The notes beneath the pieces were generated by a model that was given only the letters and a program-made list of their open reading frames with translations, did no database searches and was not told the origin of the DNA. Of a DNA stretch of 64,000 nt, positions 9,575 to 19,056 are shown piece by piece. A program made the translations under genes and the position numbers. Position 1 is the stretch's first letter. Each line of letters opens with the position of its first letter. Origin of the DNA: Prochlorococcus sp. AG-363-O06. GTDB taxonomy: Bacteria > Cyanobacteriota > Cyanobacteriia > PCC-6307 > Cyanobiaceae. The DNA is taken from the NCBI GenBank assembly GCA_003280085.1, contig QCFY01000006.1, positions 17,887-81,886 of the forward strand, given 5' to 3'.

Positions 9575-10294
9575 ATGTTGGAAATTCATCAATTCCGTAA
9601 TTCACCTTTCTGCTTAAAGGTCAGGATGGCAATGGAAGCCAAGGGACTTATCTACAGAAGTGTCGAAGTGACGCCAGGCCTTGGTCAATTATCCATTTTT
9701 AAGCTCTCAGGTCAAAGACAAGTTCCAATTATTATTGATGGAGAAACAGCAATTGCAGATTCCACTGCAATCATTCGCTATCTAGATGATCGCCATCCGG
9801 AAACGAAACTAATCCCTCAGAACCCAAAAGAAGCCGCTCAGGTAGAGCTTATTGAGGATTGGGCTGATACAACTTTTGCTAAGTCAACCAAATCAGCACT
9901 GTTACAAGCTGCTGCTTTCGACAAGCATTTAAGAGCTGCTCTAATACCAGAAGAGGTGCCTACTTATTTAAGAACTGCGTTTAGCAATGTTGACTGTGAT
10001 TGGATAGGAAACATAAATGAATTAATAGACCAAGATGAACAAAATTCATTATTGTCATCACTGGAAAAAATTTCAGATGTTGTCAAAGACAACCAATGGC
10101 TAGTAGGGGACTCAATCAGTGCAGCCGATATTGCAGTGGCTGCACAATTATCTCTTCTCAAATTCCCTTGTTCTTCTGGAAACTCTCTAAAAGGCAAAGG
10201 ATGTCCACAATTTATTAATGATCCTCGCCTTCAGTCACTATTTGATTGGAGAGATAAATTAGAAATGTCATTTCTTGAGAAAAGAATTAACTAA
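9575..10294 (+). CDS. Glutathione S-transferase family protein
   Basis: From ATG at 9575 the 239-residue protein begins LEIHQFRNSPFCLKVRMAM, a thioredoxin-fold GST domain with a serine/proline/cysteine active-site region. The glutathione-binding loop follows as GQRQVPIIIDGETAIADSTAIIRYLDD with the cis-Pro (VP) and the D-S pair. The C-terminal helical domain has DWADTTFAKS and VGDSISAADIAVAAQLSLL, typical of GST_C. A TTG 30 bases upstream is in frame but precedes the conserved start. The substrate is unknown. The divergent ycf33-rbfA operon lies on its left. Confidence 0.88.
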   Translation: MLEIHQFRNSPFCLKVRMAMEAKGLIYRSVEVTPGLGQLSIFKLSGQRQVPIIIDGETAIADSTAIIRYLDDRHPETKLIPQNPKEAAQVELIEDWADTTFAKSTKSALLQAAAFDKHLRAALIPEEVPTYLRTAFSNVDCDWIGNINELIDQDEQNSLLSSLEKISDVVKDNQWLVGDSISAADIAVAAQLSLLKFPCSSGNSLKGKGCPQFINDPRLQSLFDWRDKLEMSFLEKRIN

Positions 10295-10378
10295 AACCAA
10301 TGAAATTTAATCAAGAAGCCTAGAAAAACTCCTTCCATTGGCTAGATCAAGCCTACTACCCTTCCAAAATAACTAACT

Positions 10379-10648
10379 ATGTCTGACCCTCTAATACGTC
10401 AAAATGATCACTATATAGTTCTTGAACATGGTGAGAAGGAAATAATTCTAAGTACACAAGAAACCCTGGAATGGTTAATGCAATGGATTAACAAATTAGA
10501 GAGTATTCCAAAAGACTTAGAAGATCAGCCAACACTTAAAGAGAAGGCTCAAAGATTGCTTGAAACAGCTTGTGAACTACAAATTGATTCTGGAATAACT
10601 GTGCAATGGTTTGCCATAAGAATAAAGCCTCCTACAAAGACAATATAG
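10379..10648 (+). CDS. Conserved-looking small hypothetical protein
   Basis: The 89-residue protein starts MSDPLIRQNDHYIVLEHG and is otherwise helical and acidic (EETLEWL-like, then LEDQPTLKEKAQRLLETACELQ), ending TVQWFAIRIKPP. No membrane segment, signal or known motif is seen. The ATG start, normal base use and good length support a real gene; I do not recognise a family. Its 3' end overlaps that of aroK by 17 bases on the opposite strand. Confidence 0.65.
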   Translation: MSDPLIRQNDHYIVLEHGEKEIILSTQETLEWLMQWINKLESIPKDLEDQPTLKEKAQRLLETACELQIDSGITVQWFAIRIKPPTKTI

Positions 10649-11192
10649 AAGGCAACTGATCAATAATATTTTGGGCTACTTGTTCTGCACTTTCATCCTG
10701 GACCGAAATATGCAGATCAGCTTCTGCATACAATTGAGCTCTAGTTGCAAAAATTTGATCAAAAACTTTTTCTGGATCTTTAGTTTCTAATAAAGGTCGC
10801 TTGATAGTATCTTTTCTTAATCTGGCCAACAATCGATCTCTCCCAGGATCTAGCCATATCACTATTCCTTGATGGAGCACCCCCCAATTAGCAGACAGTG
10901 TGACAACACCCCCGCCAGTTGCAACAACCAAAGAATGGCGTTGTCCAGTAGCAGTAAGGACCTGTTTTTCAAGTTGTCGGAAATTTGTTTCACCATCTTC
11001 TTCAAAAATTACCTGGATTAATTTGCCTGTAGCCTTTTCCAAGACAACGTCAAGATCAACAAAGCTATATTCAAGTCGCTTCGCCAGTGAAGGTCCAGTA
11101 AGGCTTTTACCACTACCCATCATTCCTATTAGATATATATTTCTACCTCCTAAAACGCTTTTTAAGGAATTTAAATTAGAAGAAACATTCAT
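10632..11192 (-). CDS. aroK: Shikimate kinase
   Basis: AroK phosphorylates shikimate with ATP in the pathway to aromatic amino acids and quinone precursors. The 186-residue protein has a P-loop GMMGSGKS at residues 23-30, the shikimate-binding DLDVVLEKATG, then FRQLEKQVL and VVATGGGVV (Walker B-like GGG motif), and a lid with LLARLRKDTIKRPLL. The length is standard. ATG at 11192; the divergent PTPS gene starts 51 bases away. Confidence 0.94.
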   Translation of the reverse strand: MNVSSNLNSLKSVLGGRNIYLIGMMGSGKSLTGPSLAKRLEYSFVDLDVVLEKATGKLIQVIFEEDGETNFRQLEKQVLTATGQRHSLVVATGGGVVTLSANWGVLHQGIVIWLDPGRDRLLARLRKDTIKRPLLETKDPEKVFDQIFATRAQLYAEADLHISVQDESAEQVAQNIIDQLPSILSL

Positions 11193-11242
11193 ACCAAAAT
11201 CTCTCTACAATTCATTAATATATTGTTTGATCTAGGTATGCA

Positions 11243-12166
11243 ATGACTGAGGTCAAAAAAGCAACTACAAAACATGGGAAGGGGAGAGCATGTGTAATAA
11301 CACGGCGTGCAACATTTAGTGCCAGCCATCGCTATTGGCTGCCAGAATTATCAAGTGATGAAAACTTCGAGAAATTTGGGGCTTGTGCATTAGCTCCTGG
11401 GCATGGGCACAACTATGAAATGCTTCTTTCTATGCAAGGAAGTCTAGATAGTAATGGGATGGTGCTTAACTTATCAAAAGTGAAGGAAGCAATCTTTAAT
11501 GAAGTCACAAGCCAACTGAATTTTCATTTTTTAAATGAAGCCTGGCCTGAATTTGACGTTTCCAACCCTAATTGTTGTCTGCCCACAACAGAAGCACTAT
11601 CAAAAGCTATCTGGGACAGACTTAAGCCATTTTTGCCAATTTTGGCCTTACGCCTCTATGAACAACCAACCCTCTGGACCGATTATCTTGGAAATGCTAT
11701 GGATGCCTTCTTAACAATTCAAACTCACTTCGCCGCTGCACATCGTTTAGCACGTGAAGAACTTAGTCAAGCAGAAAACGAGAAAATTTATGGGAAGTGC
11801 GCAAGGCCTAATGGGCACGGGCATAATTACTTGGTAGATATAACTGTGCGTGGCTCCATAAATTCAAGGACTGGAATGATATGCGATTTAGAAAAGCTCT
11901 ATCGTATTGTTGATGAATTAATTGTTGAACCATTTGATCACACATTTCTAAATAAAGACATTCCTTACTTTGCCAACTGTGTGCCAACGGCAGAAAATAT
12001 TGCTTTGAATATTTCAGATCGTTTGCAAGGCCCAATAGCTGAGCTTGGCGTCAATCTTCACAAAATAAAACTTCAAGAAAGCCCAAATAACTCAGCCGAA
12101 GTTTATGCAGAAAAACCTATCTTAGGTGTAATACCTGAAGCGGTAGAAAATATGGCTCTTATATAA
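11243..12166 (+). CDS. Two-domain 6-pyruvoyl/6-carboxy-tetrahydropterin synthase family protein
   Basis: The 307-residue protein is a tandem of two PTPS/QueD domains. Domain 1 (about residues 15-150) has the zinc histidines in FSASHRYW and CALAPGHGHNY; domain 2 (about 155-295) has HFAAAHRLA and CARPNGHGHNY. Both keep the catalytic cysteine. Only domain 2 has the expected Asp-His pair (EPFDHTFLN); domain 1 reads QLNFHFLN there. QueD makes the queuosine precursor 6-carboxytetrahydropterin, PTPS makes 6-pyruvoyltetrahydropterin; which product applies is not clear. The RibD-C-like gene follows after four bases, so the two probably share an mRNA. Confidence 0.88.
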   Translation: MTEVKKATTKHGKGRACVITRRATFSASHRYWLPELSSDENFEKFGACALAPGHGHNYEMLLSMQGSLDSNGMVLNLSKVKEAIFNEVTSQLNFHFLNEAWPEFDVSNPNCCLPTTEALSKAIWDRLKPFLPILALRLYEQPTLWTDYLGNAMDAFLTIQTHFAAAHRLAREELSQAENEKIYGKCARPNGHGHNYLVDITVRGSINSRTGMICDLEKLYRIVDELIVEPFDHTFLNKDIPYFANCVPTAENIALNISDRLQGPIAELGVNLHKIKLQESPNNSAEVYAEKPILGVIPEAVENMALI

Positions 12167-12170
12167 ATCA

Positions 12171-12857
12171 TTGAGAAGACCATGGGTAAAACTTATTTTA
12201 GCAATAAGCCTTGACGGTCGCCTTGCCCTAGCAAGTGGAGGTAAAGCAACGATTGGCGGGAGAGGAGATAGAAGAGCCCTAGAAGAATCACTAGCATGGG
12301 CTGATGGAGTCTTAATAGGCGGTAAAACAATACGGATTCATCGTAATACGTGTTTAATTCATGATGAAGAGTTAATCAAAAAAAGATTAATAGACAAACG
12401 CCCACCACAACCAATCGCAATCGTTGTCAGTAAAAAACAAGATTTCAATAATAATCTTCCCTTCTTCAAGCAACCAATAAAGCGATGGATAATTGCACCT
12501 TATCCACAGGATGAAGTAAGCTTAAAAAGGGTAGGGTTTGAAAAAATAATCTCACTAAATGAAGACTGGTCGAAGAATCTAGAGAAATTATTTAATAGAG
12601 GAGTTACGCGAATAGCCTTGCTAGGAGGCGCTAAATTAATCTATTCCCTTTTATGCAGCGATCAAGTTGATGAGCTACAGTTAACTTTAACTCCCAAGAT
12701 TCTTGGCGGAATCTATACATGGGTACCAGAAGGAGCCAATCAGCTACCTGAAGTCTTTGAAACAGGTAAAGCCTGGGATTTTAATAATTATAAAAAGTTG
12801 GAAGGCAATGAGCTTGTACTAAAATATTTACGCAATCGGAGAGAAAAGAGCAAGTAA
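12171..12857 (+). CDS. RibD C-terminal-type reductase (DHFR-like fold)
   Basis: The 228-residue protein begins WVKLILAISLDGRLALASGG, the opening of the RibD reductase/archaeal RibC-type domain, followed by DGVLIGGKTIR and, near residue 149, RIALLGGAKLIYSLL with the NADPH-binding glycines. There is no deaminase domain, so it is a stand-alone reductase, not full RibD. The start is TTG at 12171, four bases after the PTPS stop. In riboflavin synthesis such domains reduce the ribosyl side chain. Given the PTPS neighbour, a pterin substrate is also possible; that is inference. Confidence 0.82.
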   Translation: MRRPWVKLILAISLDGRLALASGGKATIGGRGDRRALEESLAWADGVLIGGKTIRIHRNTCLIHDEELIKKRLIDKRPPQPIAIVVSKKQDFNNNLPFFKQPIKRWIIAPYPQDEVSLKRVGFEKIISLNEDWSKNLEKLFNRGVTRIALLGGAKLIYSLLCSDQVDELQLTLTPKILGGIYTWVPEGANQLPEVFETGKAWDFNNYKKLEGNELVLKYLRNRREKSK

Positions 12858-12870
12858 GCTTATGAATTAG

Positions 12871-14043
12871 ATGACAGAAATCAAGCCAAAGTGGTACACA
12901 TCAATTAAGGATATTCCTTATAAAAAATGCAAGCAACTTTTTAGAAACCAAATAGTACCCTTTTACGAAATAGATTGGCTAATCATACTTGAAAACTCTG
13001 CAAGTGTTTGCAGGAAGACTGGCTGGCAGCCAGTTCACCTAATTCTGTGGAAAGGAGAAGATGTTATAGCATTTGCACCTTTGTACCTGAAATCTCATAG
13101 TTATGGTGAATTCATCTTTGATCAGGCCTTTGTTCGGCTTGCATCTGAATTCAATTTAAAATATTATCCCAAACTAATTGGCATGAGTCCATTTAGCCCA
13201 ATAGAAGGATATAAATTTATTATCGACGAGAATGAGTGTGAAAAGACACTAACAAATTTAATGATTGACATTATAGACCAATTTGCAATAGAAAATAAAA
13301 TTGTTAGTTGTAACTTTATATATGCTGATCCAAAATGGATACGTCTTATAAACTCAAGAGAATATAGAACATGGCTTAACAAGCAAAGCCTTTGGGAAGC
13401 GAATGGGAAAAAAGATTTTGAAGATTACTTGGCCGACTTTAACGCGAACCAACGCAGGAATATCAAAAGGGAAAGAAAAAGTATTACTCAAAAAGGAATA
13501 AAAGTTTCAGCCATTACTGGATCAGGAATTGACCAAAATTTATTAATGCTTATGCATGATTTTTATCAAGAACATTGCTCTAGATGGGGGATTTGGGGAA
13601 GTAAATATCTTTCAAAAGATTTCTTTAGGCAATTAGCACTATCTAATCACCTAAATCACATAGTACTTTTTGTGGCACATAGAGACGACGTTAAAACACC
13701 TATAGCAATGTCAATGTGCATAAAAAGCCAAACAATGCTTTGGGGAAGATACTGGGGCAGTAGTGAAGAAATTGAGAACCTACACTTTGAAGTTTGTTAT
13801 TACTCTCCAATATCATGGGCTTTGAAACATGGGATACAAAGCTTTGACCCTGGAGCCGGAGGGGGACATAAGCAGAGAAGAGGGTTTATCACAAAACCAA
13901 ATACGAGTATTCATAGATGGTATGACAAGAGAATGGATCAGATAATTAGTGATTGGTTACCTAAAACGAATGAACAGATGCTTAAAGAAATTGAAGCCAT
14001 TAATTTCAATTTGCCCTTCAAAGCGAATCAACCTAACGTTTAA
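12871..14043 (+). CDS. COG3146/FemAB-like GNAT-fold acyltransferase
   Basis: The 390-residue protein shows the pattern of the COG3146 group, distant relatives of FemAB and GNAT enzymes: VHLILWKGEDVIAFAPLYLKS near residue 56, FNANQRRNIKRERKSI near 190, PIAMSMCIKSQTMLWGRYWG near 272, and the diagnostic FDPGAGGGHKQRRGF near 326. The product is often labelled peptidoglycan-biosynthesis related, but the substrate is unknown. ATG at 12871, 13 bases after the reductase gene and 16 before the DUF4346 gene, so these are likely one transcript. Confidence 0.82.
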   Translation: MTEIKPKWYTSIKDIPYKKCKQLFRNQIVPFYEIDWLIILENSASVCRKTGWQPVHLILWKGEDVIAFAPLYLKSHSYGEFIFDQAFVRLASEFNLKYYPKLIGMSPFSPIEGYKFIIDENECEKTLTNLMIDIIDQFAIENKIVSCNFIYADPKWIRLINSREYRTWLNKQSLWEANGKKDFEDYLADFNANQRRNIKRERKSITQKGIKVSAITGSGIDQNLLMLMHDFYQEHCSRWGIWGSKYLSKDFFRQLALSNHLNHIVLFVAHRDDVKTPIAMSMCIKSQTMLWGRYWGSSEEIENLHFEVCYYSPISWALKHGIQSFDPGAGGGHKQRRGFITKPNTSIHRWYDKRMDQIISDWLPKTNEQMLKEIEAINFNLPFKANQPNV

Positions 14044-14059
14044 TTCGTAAATTAGAAAA

Positions 14060-14461
14060 ATGACAGCAGGAATCATCGAAAAACCACTATTTCAAAAGAT
14101 TGTCGAACTCGACAAGCGACTCTCGGGAAGATTTATCGAGCTAGATCCAAGTGGTTATTTCATTATTGCTATTGATTTCAAAAAGCAAGAGCTGATCGTG
14201 GAGCTATATAGCAATGACCTAAATGAACAAGGCCAAGCCATCGATCCAGAAACGGGGCAACCTATTGCCTGTAAAGGTGGTGGAGCCAGGACCCCGATCA
14301 GAACCTACAAAGGTCAATCTGCAAAAGAATTAGGTATTCAACTAACCGAAGGATCAGCTCCACACCCTTTAAGCAGAATTGATCATGCTCTGTATCTAGG
14401 AAGAGAACTTCAGCGTGCCGAACAATGCCTTTTAACAGGGAATGAATATATCCAAGATTAA
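14060..14461 (+). CDS. DUF4346 domain protein
   Basis: The 133-residue protein contains the DUF4346 core: RFIELDPSGYFIIAIDF near residue 23, then IAIDFKKQELIVELYSND, DPETGQPIACKGG near 66, and SRIDHALYLGRELQRAE near 108. It is conserved across cyanobacteria and has no assigned role. No membrane segment or cofactor motif is visible. ATG at 14060, 16 bases downstream of the FemAB-like gene, and 64 bases before the small PetL-like gene. Confidence 0.8.
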   Translation: MTAGIIEKPLFQKIVELDKRLSGRFIELDPSGYFIIAIDFKKQELIVELYSNDLNEQGQAIDPETGQPIACKGGGARTPIRTYKGQSAKELGIQLTEGSAPHPLSRIDHALYLGRELQRAEQCLLTGNEYIQD

Positions 14462-14524
14462 AGAAGGTTTTCTACTTTATGGATCAGCAATCTGATCTAA
14501 TAGATATGAGTTTGAAAATCAATC

Positions 14525-14617
14525 ATGGGAATCATTTTTTATCTTGGCTTGGTAGGAGCTGGATTTGCAGGTGCCTACGTTTTGAACAAAGTTCTTCGTG
14601 CCTCAAAATTAATCTGA
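14525..14617 (+). CDS. petL: 30-residue single-span membrane peptide, PetL-like
   Basis: ATG at 14525 opens a 30-codon frame ending TGA. It encodes one hydrophobic helix (residues 2-20, IIFYLGLVGAGFAGAYVL) and a basic tail ending KVLRASKLI. The small b6f subunit PetL is about 31 residues, one span, and typically ends with a basic residue followed by I/S-K-L-I, which matches. PetL stabilises the cytochrome b6f dimer in the thylakoid membrane. The match rests on length, topology and the tail only, so the name is tentative. It lies between the DUF4346 gene and the convergent rimO. Confidence 0.48.
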   Translation: MGIIFYLGLVGAGFAGAYVLNKVLRASKLI

Positions 14618-14637
14618 TTTAAAAAGCACCAGAAATT

Positions 14638-16047
14638 TCAAGCCTTTGCAGCATTTACCATATCTTGCATAGTTGCCAAGACGCCTGTTAAGTCATAGCA
14701 ATCTGCTCCTGTAATTAATGCAGGCACAAAAGATCCAATAGAAGGCACAGCACCCTTTACTGGCTGTAAAACAACAACACCATCTATCTCTGGCGCAAAT
14801 CTAGAGCATCGACCAGTGATCTCACTGGTTTTAGGATCAACTCCCTCAATCAAAATATCTACAGTTTTGCCAACAAAACTTTGATTTCTAAGTTCAGATA
14901 TTGGCTGCTGAATGGCCATTAGTTTATCTTTCCGTGCTTGAGCTAATTCATATGGAATCTGCCCAGGCAAAGTAGATGCCTTTGTACCTTCTTCCGATGA
15001 AAAAGTGAAAATCCCTACATGATCAAAATGCTGTTCTTCTAAGAAGTCCACTAAGTGCTGGAAGTGGGCATCTGTTTCACCTGGAAAGCCAACTATTAAT
15101 GATGTACGCAAAACCGATTCAGGCAACTTTTCGCGGACTCGGTTAAGAATTTCCGCATTCAAATCAACCTGCCAAGGGCGATTCATAGCCTGAAGAACTT
15201 CAGGGTGGCTGTGTTGTAATGGAAGGTCAAAATATGGCAAAACATTCTGCACTTCATTAAATGCATCAAGAACATCAGAAGTCAGGCCTGTGGGATATGC
15301 ATAATGAACCCTAATCCAAGGGATTTTAACTTCACCAAGAGCTCTTAAAAGCCTTGCCAAAGAAGGTTTTCCATATAAATCAATTCCATAATTAGTAGTG
15401 ATCTGACTAATCAATATCAATTCTTTAACTCCCTGACTAGCTAGATAGTTAGCCTCAGAAACAATTGATTCAATTGTTCGGCTTCTTTGGTTACCTCGCA
15501 ATTTTGGAATGATACAAAAAGAGCAACTATAATCACAACCTTCTGCAACTTTTAAATATGCAACTGCTTGCCCAGTTGTTCGAACTCGGGGCAATGTTTC
15601 ATCTGCTACAAAGGTAGGAGTTGAACTTACCTGATTAACCCTCTGACCAGCTTCAACTTTTTGGAGAACTTCAACGATATGTTGATAATCACCTGTTCCA
15701 ACTATGGCTTGAGCTTCAGGTAATGAATCTAATAATTCTTCTTGAAAATGTTGCGCAAGACATCCAGCAATTACTAGTTTTTTACCCTGATTAGCAAGGC
15801 CTACAAGTTTCTTGACTGACTCCTCTCTAGCTTCTTGGATAAAACTACAGGTATTAACAACAACTACAGTTGCATCGGATTCATTTCTACTTACACCATA
15901 TCCAGCTTCAGAAAGTAAACCAAGCATATGCTCAGTATCTACTCGATTCTTCTCACAGCCAAGGTGAGCAAACGCCACCGAAGGCTTTGAAAAACTTGAG
16001 TCTAGAGACTTACCAAGGCTTGCTAGACCGCCTCTATTCTTTGTCAT
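14638..16047 (-). CDS. rimO: Ribosomal protein S12 methylthiotransferase RimO
   Basis: RimO adds a methylthio group to an aspartate of S12. The 469-residue protein has the N-terminal UPF0004 domain with three cluster cysteines ([24 protein letters not shown]), the radical-SAM triad [11 protein letters not shown] near residue 171, and a C-terminal TRAM domain ending in [29 protein letters not shown] is the wording of RimO rather than MiaB. ATG at 16047; the divergent VKOR gene begins about 100 bases away. Cluster supply by the Suf genes in this window is an inference. Confidence 0.93.
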   Translation of the reverse strand: MTKNRGGLASLGKSLDSSFSKPSVAFAHLGCEKNRVDTEHMLGLLSEAGYGVSRNESDATVVVVNTCSFIQEAREESVKKLVGLANQGKKLVIAGCLAQHFQEELLDSLPEAQAIVGTGDYQHIVEVLQKVEAGQRVNQVSSTPTFVADETLPRVRTTGQAVAYLKVAEGCDYSCSFCIIPKLRGNQRSRTIESIVSEANYLASQGVKELILISQITTNYGIDLYGKPSLARLLRALGEVKIPWIRVHYAYPTGLTSDVLDAFNEVQNVLPYFDLPLQHSHPEVLQAMNRPWQVDLNAEILNRVREKLPESVLRTSLIVGFPGETDAHFQHLVDFLEEQHFDHVGIFTFSSEEGTKASTLPGQIPYELAQARKDKLMAIQQPISELRNQSFVGKTVDILIEGVDPKTSEITGRCSRFAPEIDGVVVLQPVKGAVPSIGSFVPALITGADCYDLTGVLATMQDMVNAAKA

Positions 16048-16145
16048 AGTTCTTTCATTTTACCTTTCTGGGTGGGGGTTTAAATCATTAACCAAAAATA
16101 GATATAGACCTAGATCGAAAATAACTGGCAAAATTAAGAGGTCTG

Positions 16146-17096
16146 TTGAAGAAAATGGGTACAACTCGCCTCAAAAGTCGCCGACGGCAAGACCAAGGGT
16201 CGAAATGGGTCAGAGTGCTAATGGCAATCCTGGCAACCATAGGAGTAATTGACACCGGCTCCATCACAATGACCAAATGGGGCTGGATAGGATCAATTGC
16301 CTGCCCTGGGGGTACGAATGGGTGTTCTCAGGTTCTAGATAGTAACTGGGGCACAATCCTTTTAGGGAATGAATTATCGATTCCACTTTCATTTTTAGGT
16401 TTTTTAGGTTATTTCACAATCCTTACTATGGCAATATTACCTCTAATTCCTGGAATTTCCGAAAGAAAATCAAATATTTCGCTGCGAACTTGGTGGGGAT
16501 TATTTGCCACATCATGTGGGATGGCTGTATTCAGCCTATTATTAATGGGAATAATGGTTTTTAAAATAGAAGCTTTTTGTTTCTTCTGTGTTATATCAGC
16601 TTTAATATCAATATTTCTCTTGATACTTTCACTTATAGGTGGTAGGTGGGACGAACCTGATAAATTAATTTTTAGAGGAATATTAATTTCAATTTTTGTC
16701 TTATTAGGAGGATTAGTCTGGTCAAGTTCAGTAGATCCTAGTCAAGCAGAAACAATTGGGAGTCAGAATGGGGTGCCCCCGATTGTCATTAACCAAAGTA
16801 ATCGGAATAAAATAGAATTAGCAAAACATATCCAGTCAAGAGGAGGAGTAATGTATAGCGCATACTGGTGTCCCCACTGCCATGATCAAAAAGAAATGTT
16901 TGGGAAGGAAGCAGTAGAAAAACTTTCAATAATAGAATGCGCAAAAGACGGACAAAACAATAAAAGTGATCTCTGCGAAAGAAAGGGTGTTAATGCATAT
17001 CCATCTTGGGAAATAAATGGCAAAATAGAGTCAGGGGTGAAGTCCCTAGAAGAATTAGCTGAAATAAGTGGGTATAAATCTAGGGATTTTGACTAG
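16146..17096 (+). CDS. VKOR-thioredoxin fusion, disulfide-forming membrane protein
   Basis: The 316-residue protein joins a vitamin K epoxide reductase (VKOR) domain with about five membrane helices to a C-terminal thioredoxin-like domain. Visible redox cysteines are the loop pair in ACPGGTNGCSQVLDSNWG, the CxxC in AFCFFCVIS, and CPHC in YSAYWCPHCHDQKEMF. Cyanobacterial homologues oxidise substrate thiols in the lumen/periplasm using quinone, replacing DsbA/DsbB. TTG at 16146 or ATG at 16155 (MGTTRLKSRRRQ) can start it; both leave a positively charged N-terminus. It converges with nadB with only 10 bases between. Confidence 0.92.
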   Translation: MKKMGTTRLKSRRRQDQGSKWVRVLMAILATIGVIDTGSITMTKWGWIGSIACPGGTNGCSQVLDSNWGTILLGNELSIPLSFLGFLGYFTILTMAILPLIPGISERKSNISLRTWWGLFATSCGMAVFSLLLMGIMVFKIEAFCFFCVISALISIFLLILSLIGGRWDEPDKLIFRGILISIFVLLGGLVWSSSVDPSQAETIGSQNGVPPIVINQSNRNKIELAKHIQSRGGVMYSAYWCPHCHDQKEMFGKEAVEKLSIIECAKDGQNNKSDLCERKGVNAYPSWEINGKIESGVKSLEELAEISGYKSRDFD

Positions 17097-17106
17097 CCAA
17101 TCAATT

Positions 17107-18774
17107 CTATAATTTGACTTTTCTTGTTGAAAGTGAAGAGCCCATTCTTTGCTGAGTATGACACTCCCAATAAGGCAAAGGTTGTGGAGCATCATATCTA
17201 AAATGGCCACCCCTACTTTCTCTTCTAAATAAGCAAGCCTCCAAAAGAAGTGAGCTTACAAGCTGCCTACGACTTAAGTCTAATAGTAGATTAAGATTCG
17301 TCCTAGCTATGTCATCGAAAAAATAATTCTGATCATAATTCTGGTTACTGACAAATTGCAACAATTGCTCTTGCTCAACAGTTTGTAGATCTTTCCTGAT
17401 CAATGAAAGGGATTGCTCCATGCCTTTTACTGAACGATCAACCCCTGCATTTAGCCAACATATTTGTCTAAGGCTTTGAATCGATCTTCTTAAAGAGTTT
17501 GCAGTATATTTACAATCAATAGAGGACGAAGTGATATGTATTTCCTTAGCCAACTTGTTTCTAGAACTCCTTTCATTAATTAAATTTATAGAAGATAATT
17601 GCCTGGCAAAAACTAAACATTCCATTAGTGAGTTACTTGCAAGCCTATTCGCACCATGTACACCAGTGCACGCCACTTCACCAACCGCATACAACCCTTC
17701 TAAAGTCGAAGCCGCTTGAAGATTTGTGGCCACACCACCCATCCAGTAATGCGCTGCAGGCGCAATTGGAATTACATTTTTTAGAGGGTCTAACCCAAAT
17801 TCACGGCACCGACCAAGGATGTTAGGGAATCTTTCTAACACCTTTGATGGATGTATAGGTTTTAAATCTAGGCCCATTTGAGCAACCTTTTGACATTGCA
17901 TTGCTTTAACTAAAGCTCTACTTACTTGGTCTCTAGGAGCCAGATCAGCACCAGCCAAATCTGCTACAGGACTTTGTCCACAGCTGTCAACCAAAACAGC
18001 TCCTTCGCCTCTTAAGGCCTCTGAAATGAGAAAGCTTGGCGCACCATCCAGTCTGAGCGCAGTTGGATGGAATTGCACAAATTCAAGATCTTCAATTACA
18101 GCACCAGCATTCCAAGCCAAAGCCAACCCCTCACCGCAAGCCTGAGCTGGATTAGTCGTATTTTCAAACAGATGTCCCCCACCACCTGTTGCTAAAACAA
18201 CAGCCCCAGCTGAAACCCAATACAAATTTGGACCCTCTAACACTTGGACTCCGCAACATCTTCCTTCTTCCACCCAAAGCTGCGTAACTCTTACTCCTCG
18301 AATATGCATAACATTTGAACGCTGCTCAACTTGATCCTGAAGAACCTCAACTAATGCTCGACCAGTTCTGTCTTGAACATGCAAAACACGCCTAAAGCTA
18401 TGCGCTGCCTCCAAAGTAGTAGCCAATACATTGCAATCACGATCAAACTCCATTCCAAGAGACAAAAGGCGTTCGACACATTTGGGAGCTTCTGATACAA
18501 GTTTTCGAACAGCATCGCCATCGCATAATCCTGCTCCTGCACAAAAAGTATCTGCAGCATGACTCTCAATACTGTCTTCTGGCCTAGTTACAGCAGCTAT
18601 TCCACCTTGTGCCCACCTGCTTGACGAGCGCCTACTCGTGTTGCGATTTAAAAGTAAAACCTTAAGTTCAGAAGGTATTTCCAAGCACGCCATTAACCCA
18701 GCAGCTCCTGCGCCAACAACCACTACATCCCAAGGACCCAAGGAAATAGCGTTAGTGAAGACAGAAACACTCAT
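17107..18774 (-). CDS. nadB: L-aspartate oxidase
   Basis: NadB oxidises aspartate to iminoaspartate, the first step of NAD synthesis. From ATG at 18774 (555 aa) the protein begins MSVSVFTNAISLGPWD and has the FAD motif VVVVGAGAAGLMA, then SSRWAQGGIAAV, FHPTALRLDGAP (active-site region), LISEALRGEGAVLVD, GAHRLASNSLMECLVFA-type text near 390 (here GANRLASNSLMECL) and a helical tail. A TTG at 18804 would add ten residues. The last 30 residues are weakly conserved. It is followed by the convergent VKOR gene. Confidence 0.94.
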   Translation of the reverse strand: MSVSVFTNAISLGPWDVVVVGAGAAGLMACLEIPSELKVLLLNRNTSRRSSSRWAQGGIAAVTRPEDSIESHAADTFCAGAGLCDGDAVRKLVSEAPKCVERLLSLGMEFDRDCNVLATTLEAAHSFRRVLHVQDRTGRALVEVLQDQVEQRSNVMHIRGVRVTQLWVEEGRCCGVQVLEGPNLYWVSAGAVVLATGGGGHLFENTTNPAQACGEGLALAWNAGAVIEDLEFVQFHPTALRLDGAPSFLISEALRGEGAVLVDSCGQSPVADLAGADLAPRDQVSRALVKAMQCQKVAQMGLDLKPIHPSKVLERFPNILGRCREFGLDPLKNVIPIAPAAHYWMGGVATNLQAASTLEGLYAVGEVACTGVHGANRLASNSLMECLVFARQLSSINLINERSSRNKLAKEIHITSSSIDCKYTANSLRRSIQSLRQICWLNAGVDRSVKGMEQSLSLIRKDLQTVEQEQLLQFVSNQNYDQNYFFDDIARTNLNLLLDLSRRQLVSSLLLEACLFRRESRGGHFRYDAPQPLPYWECHTQQRMGSSLSTRKVKL

Positions 18775-19056
18775 GAATCCTTTAGAAAGTCCGTAACCAA
18801 CCAATAAGCATTGTTAAAATGCCAAAAAGACGGAAAAGAATTGCTAGTGGAAGACCTTTGCTAAAAATCTCAGAATACTCATTTTAAAAATTATAACTCT
18901 AGAAAAACAACCTAATCATTAAATGACTAAGCAACAAATGAGATCTACATTCTCTGATTTGGAGAATAGAAGAGTTTAAACTTGCAATCAAGCAGTATTG
19001 ATATATTCACAAGCTCTTATCGAGCAATAAATAATTGCAAATAGCTTTCTCCCTTT

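Noticed and set aside
18819..18887. 22-codon basic frame (starts MPKRRKRIASG) upstream of nadB
   Set aside because: Too short, no Shine-Dalgarno and no known family; likely chance in an A/T-rich spacer.
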